Shown piece by piece: positions 7,342 through 8,269 of a stretch of DNA of 8,269 nt. The notes beneath the pieces were generated by a model. That model saw only the letters and a list, made by a program, of their open reading frames with translations, was not told the origin of the DNA and made no database searches. Position 1 is the stretch's first letter, and each line of letters starts with the position of its first letter. Origin of the DNA: Holophagales bacterium (GTDB taxonomy: Bacteria; Acidobacteriota; Holophagae; Holophagales; Holophagaceae); NCBI GenBank assembly GCA_031283145.1, contig JAITCJ010000114.1, forward strand, positions 1 to 8,269, read 5' to 3'. Made by a program: the position numbers and the translations under genes.

Positions 7342-7737
7342 TTATGAAACTTCTTCTCTGTACACATCTTGTTTTTTCATGGCGTTCAGCAATGTACCCA
7401 AATGGTACTGTGTCCGTTCAAGGTGTCCACCAGTAAATTCATCACGGAACTCCGTGAGTGACGCCATTACTTTCAGTATAGCGTTTTGTAGTTCCACTAA
7501 TCTCTTTGACTCACCCATCTCTTTGTTGATCATTTTTGCAGCGAACTTTATCGCGCTTAACAGCGTAATAATAAAGCTGAAAATCAAAACGCATATTGCA
7601 ATAAAAATTTGCAATTCTCTACTGATTTGTAACATTGACAATAAGACATTATAAACAACAAGTATCAACACATTCAATGTGGTAAATAAAAGTGTGATTT
7701 TAGCGGTTAAAGTCAGTCGTTTCCACATATCAAGCAT
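7342..7737 (-). CDS. N-terminal piece of HD-GYP protein: two membrane helices and first HD helix
   Basis: A 131-residue open frame ending at the internal TAA. It has a basic N-terminus (MLDMWKRLTLTAK), hydrophobic helices at about 13-33 and 43-66 with only a short link between them, and a cytoplasmic helix. Then comes the beginning of the HD-GYP domain, LTEFRDEFTGGHLERT, with the conserved H105 and R108. With so short a periplasmic loop, it is an anchor and not an obvious sensor. The start is ambiguous: GAGAAG (7740-7745) is only 2 nt from the first ATG and 11 nt from the ATG of residue 4. Alone it could be made as a membrane stub without catalytic function. Confidence 0.5.
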   Translation of the reverse strand: MLDMWKRLTLTAKITLLFTTLNVLILVVYNVLLSMLQISRELQIFIAICVLIFSFIITLLSAIKFAAKMINKEMGESKRLVELQNAILKVMASLTEFRDEFTGGHLERTQYHLGTLLNAMKKQDVYREEVS

Positions 7738-7749
7738 TGCTTCTCATAA

Positions 7750-7755
7750 ATTGTA
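7750..7755 (-). promoter_or_regulatory. Possible -10 box before the HD-GYP gene
   Basis: On the minus strand TACAAT matches the sigma-70 -10 consensus at five of six positions and lies 12 bp upstream of the first ATG of the HD-GYP gene. No acceptable -35 box is seen 16-18 bp further upstream, so it may be weak, activator dependent, or chance. Confidence 0.22.
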
Positions 7756-7890
7756 CCAAATTGCAATAAAACGGGATTACGTTTTCTGATAACGGACGCT
7801 GTTGAGTGCGTGCTTATAAATTCTTTGCATGATGGTTTTATTGGGTGGAATGAGCGATTAATACCACCATTTGCAAGGCACGCCGAGCCG

Positions 7891-7923
7891 ATCGCACGCC
7901 TTTGCGCCGCAAAGGCGTGCGAT
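7891..7923. repeat. Perfect 15-bp GC-rich hairpin
   Basis: ATCGCACGCCTTTGC and GCAAAGGCGTGCGAT are perfectly complementary around a 3-base centre (gcc). Neither side is followed by a T-run, so this is not a standard intrinsic terminator. A partial echo of the left arm, GGCACGCC, lies just upstream at 7877-7884. It could be a palindromic intergenic repeat or an RNA processing or protection stem. Confidence 0.65.
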
Positions 7924-8000
7924 TGTTGAATGGCACTGTGATTACCCGATTGCAATGCTGCCAACTCCTAATCAAAACAGCAAAATCGCTTATGATGTAA

Positions 8001-8029
8001 ATTGAACTTTAGTACAAGGCTTTTGTCAA
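8001..8029 (-). promoter_or_regulatory. Possible minus-strand sigma-70 promoter
   Basis: On the minus strand a perfect TTGACA (8029-8024) is followed after 17 bp by TTCAAT (8006-8001), a moderate -10 box. Transcription would start near 7994 and run through the hairpin at 7891-7923 towards the HD-GYP gene. An AGGAG on the same strand lies near 7965-7969, but only TTG codons follow it, so what is transcribed is unclear. Confidence 0.35.
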
Positions 8030-8069
8030 GAAAAAAATATGTCAATTAGGCTTAAAAGCAATACAAACC

Positions 8070-8085
8070 AGGCTTGAACCAGCCT
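8070..8085. repeat. Hairpin A, AGGCT/AGCCT
   Basis: AGGCT (8070-8074) pairs with AGCCT (8081-8085) over a 6-base loop. The same AGCCT can instead pair in a 7-bp stem with TTAGGCT at 8046-8052 (AGCCTAA at 8081-8087), so two structures compete. Confidence 0.4.
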
Positions 8086-8103
8086 AAAGATTTTCTGTAA
8101 ATC

Positions 8104-8121
8104 AGCCTCTGGGGAAAGGCT
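8104..8121. repeat. Hairpin B, AGCCT/AGGCT
   Basis: AGCCT (8104-8108) pairs with AGGCT (8117-8121) over an 8-base loop. The stem uses the same five bases as hairpin A in the opposite order, so cross-pairing with A is possible. It is short and not strong alone. Confidence 0.35.
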
Positions 8122-8134
8122 TTCATACCAAGTC

Positions 8135-8156
8135 GCGTTCAATTGACATTGAACGC
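8135..8156. repeat. Hairpin C, perfect 8-bp stem
   Basis: GCGTTCAA and TTGAACGC pair perfectly over the loop TTGACA. The sequence AATTGACAT across its left arm and loop (8141-8149) is also the exact inverse of ATGTCAATT at 8039-8047, which would enclose hairpins A and B. Confidence 0.55.
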
Positions 8157-8166
8157 TAAAACGCCA

Positions 8167-8208
8167 AAGTTTTTGAAAAACAGGGAAACCCTGATTTTTC
8201 AAAAACTT
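8167..8208. terminator. Hairpin D, 19-bp stem with terminator-like A and T tracts
   Basis: A long stem: AAGTTTTTGAAAAACAGGG (8167-8185), loop aaa, and the complementary arm with one extra A (8189-8208). The core CAGGG/CCCTG is flanked by A5 and T5 tracts on both strands, the layout of a bidirectional intrinsic terminator. No plus-strand gene lies nearby upstream; it could serve a minus-strand gene beyond the right edge. It may equally be one member of the hairpin series. Confidence 0.45.
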
Positions 8209-8211
8209 GCG

Positions 8212-8231
8212 GGCGGCGATTGCTCGCCGCC
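8212..8231. repeat. Hairpin E, perfect 8-bp GC stem
   Basis: GGCGGCGA and TCGCCGCC pair perfectly over the tetraloop TTGC, a very stable short stem only 3 nt after hairpin D. There is no adjoining T-run. Confidence 0.55.
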
Positions 8232-8241
8232 ATACCAACCT

Positions 8242-8269
8242 GCAATCAAACGTAATGCCGTTTGATTGC
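8242..8269. repeat. Hairpin F, perfect 11-bp stem at the window edge
   Basis: GCAATCAAACG and CGTTTGATTGC pair perfectly over a 6-base loop (TAATGC). The right arm ends exactly at the last base, so the stem or the series may continue outside. The left arm and its lead-in resemble 7753-7773 at 17 of 21 positions. Confidence 0.55.

Larger units (their letters stand above)
6862..7737 (-). pseudogene. Membrane-anchored HD-GYP domain gene interrupted by an in-frame TAA
   Basis: Read through, this frame encodes about 291 residues: two membrane helices followed by a complete HD-GYP domain, the class that hydrolyses cyclic di-GMP. A TAA at 7342-7344 splits it, and both sides are in the same frame (7737 and 7326 differ by a multiple of three). 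Homology is continuous across the stop: REEVS, stop, WDIDLVLQSSQLHDIGK. It is thus a point nonsense change and not a frameshift or insertion; GAA to TAA or CAA to TAA would each be a single change. All other family motifs are intact, so the change looks recent, or could be a sequencing error. Both pieces are described separately below. The gene is convergent with ybhR, overlapping it by 42 bp. Functional loss is likely because the first HD-domain histidine is separated from the remaining ligands. Confidence 0.8.
7738..8269. other. Gene-poor stretch filled with hairpins
   Basis: I find no convincing protein gene here. Two short minus-strand frames exist (7713-7964 and 8026-8238), but both begin at TTG, run through hairpin stems and resemble no family I know. 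The stretch contains one perfect 15-bp hairpin, a possible minus-strand promoter and a run of six adjacent hairpins ending at the window edge. This density of self-complementarity suggests a structured RNA, a set of palindromic repeat elements, or a mobile-element end. No tRNA or rRNA is recognisable. Confidence 0.6.

Noticed and set aside
7342..7344. Recoded stop (selenocysteine or pyrrolysine)
   Set aside because: The codon is TAA, which is not used for either, and HD-GYP proteins need no such residue at this position.
7223..7654. 143-residue plus-strand frame
   Set aside because: It is antisense to the HD-GYP gene, whose motifs clearly identify the true strand.
7713..7964. 83-residue minus-strand frame overlapping the HD-GYP start by 25 bp
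   Set aside because: Its only starts are TTG codons near an AGGAG, it runs through the perfect 15-bp hairpin, and nothing in it is recognisable. A TTG-started peptide with 9-nt spacing is possible but unsupported.
8065..8090. tRNA T-arm, because the minus strand contains GGTTCAAGCC
   Set aside because: The bases around TTCAAGC do not form a 5-bp T-stem with a 7-base loop, and no anticodon arm or acceptor stem is present.
8026..8238. 70-residue minus-strand frame in the hairpin tract
   Set aside because: It starts with TTG, is read across four complete hairpins, and its composition looks like translated palindromes with a hydrophobic tail from a T-rich tract.
8039..8269. CRISPR array or integron attC site
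   Set aside because: There are no regularly spaced identical direct repeats, the stems differ from one another, and no GTTRRRY core-type boundary with a partner is seen.

Overview
The window looks like part of a Gram-negative chromosome. It encodes a periplasmic adaptor with the residues that dock to TolC-type outer-membrane channels. Base composition is moderate, with codon use mixing GC-rich and AT-rich codons. The lineage cannot be fixed from the sequence; a proteobacterium or Desulfovibrio-like relative is a guess.

Layout from left to right. (1) Positions 1-976, minus strand: a P4-type tyrosine integrase that runs off the left edge just before its C-terminal catalytic residues. (2) Positions 977-1210: a divergent control region with a 33-bp imperfect dyad, a good sigma-70 promoter (TTGACC, 17 bp, CATAAT) and a 16-bp palindrome covering the predicted transcription start and the regulator's start codon. 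(3) Positions 1211-6903, plus strand: five tightly packed genes in the order TetR regulator, membrane-fusion adaptor, double-NBD ATPase, permease, permease. Junctions are a 4-nt overlap, a 2-nt gap, an 8-nt overlap and a 3-nt gap. Order, lengths and motifs match Escherichia coli cecR-ybhG-ybhF-ybhS-ybhR, a drug-efflux ABC-2 operon. The ybhGFSR part is a confident match; the regulator is equivalent by position only. (4) Positions 6862-7737, minus strand, convergent and overlapping the end of ybhR by 42 bp: a membrane-anchored HD-GYP (c-di-GMP phosphodiesterase type) gene cut by one in-frame TAA. (5) Positions 7738-8269: no convincing gene, but a dense series of hairpins with mostly unrelated stems, and a possible minus-strand promoter.

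How the genes would work together: YbhF would power a YbhS/YbhR membrane channel, with YbhG bridging the periplasm to a TolC-like channel encoded elsewhere. The TetR protein probably represses its own operon by binding the palindrome over the start site and lets go when a toxic ligand is present. The integrase suggests a mobile-element boundary nearby, but no tRNA or attachment-site duplication is visible. The least explained part is the hairpin tract at 7.89-8.27 kb.
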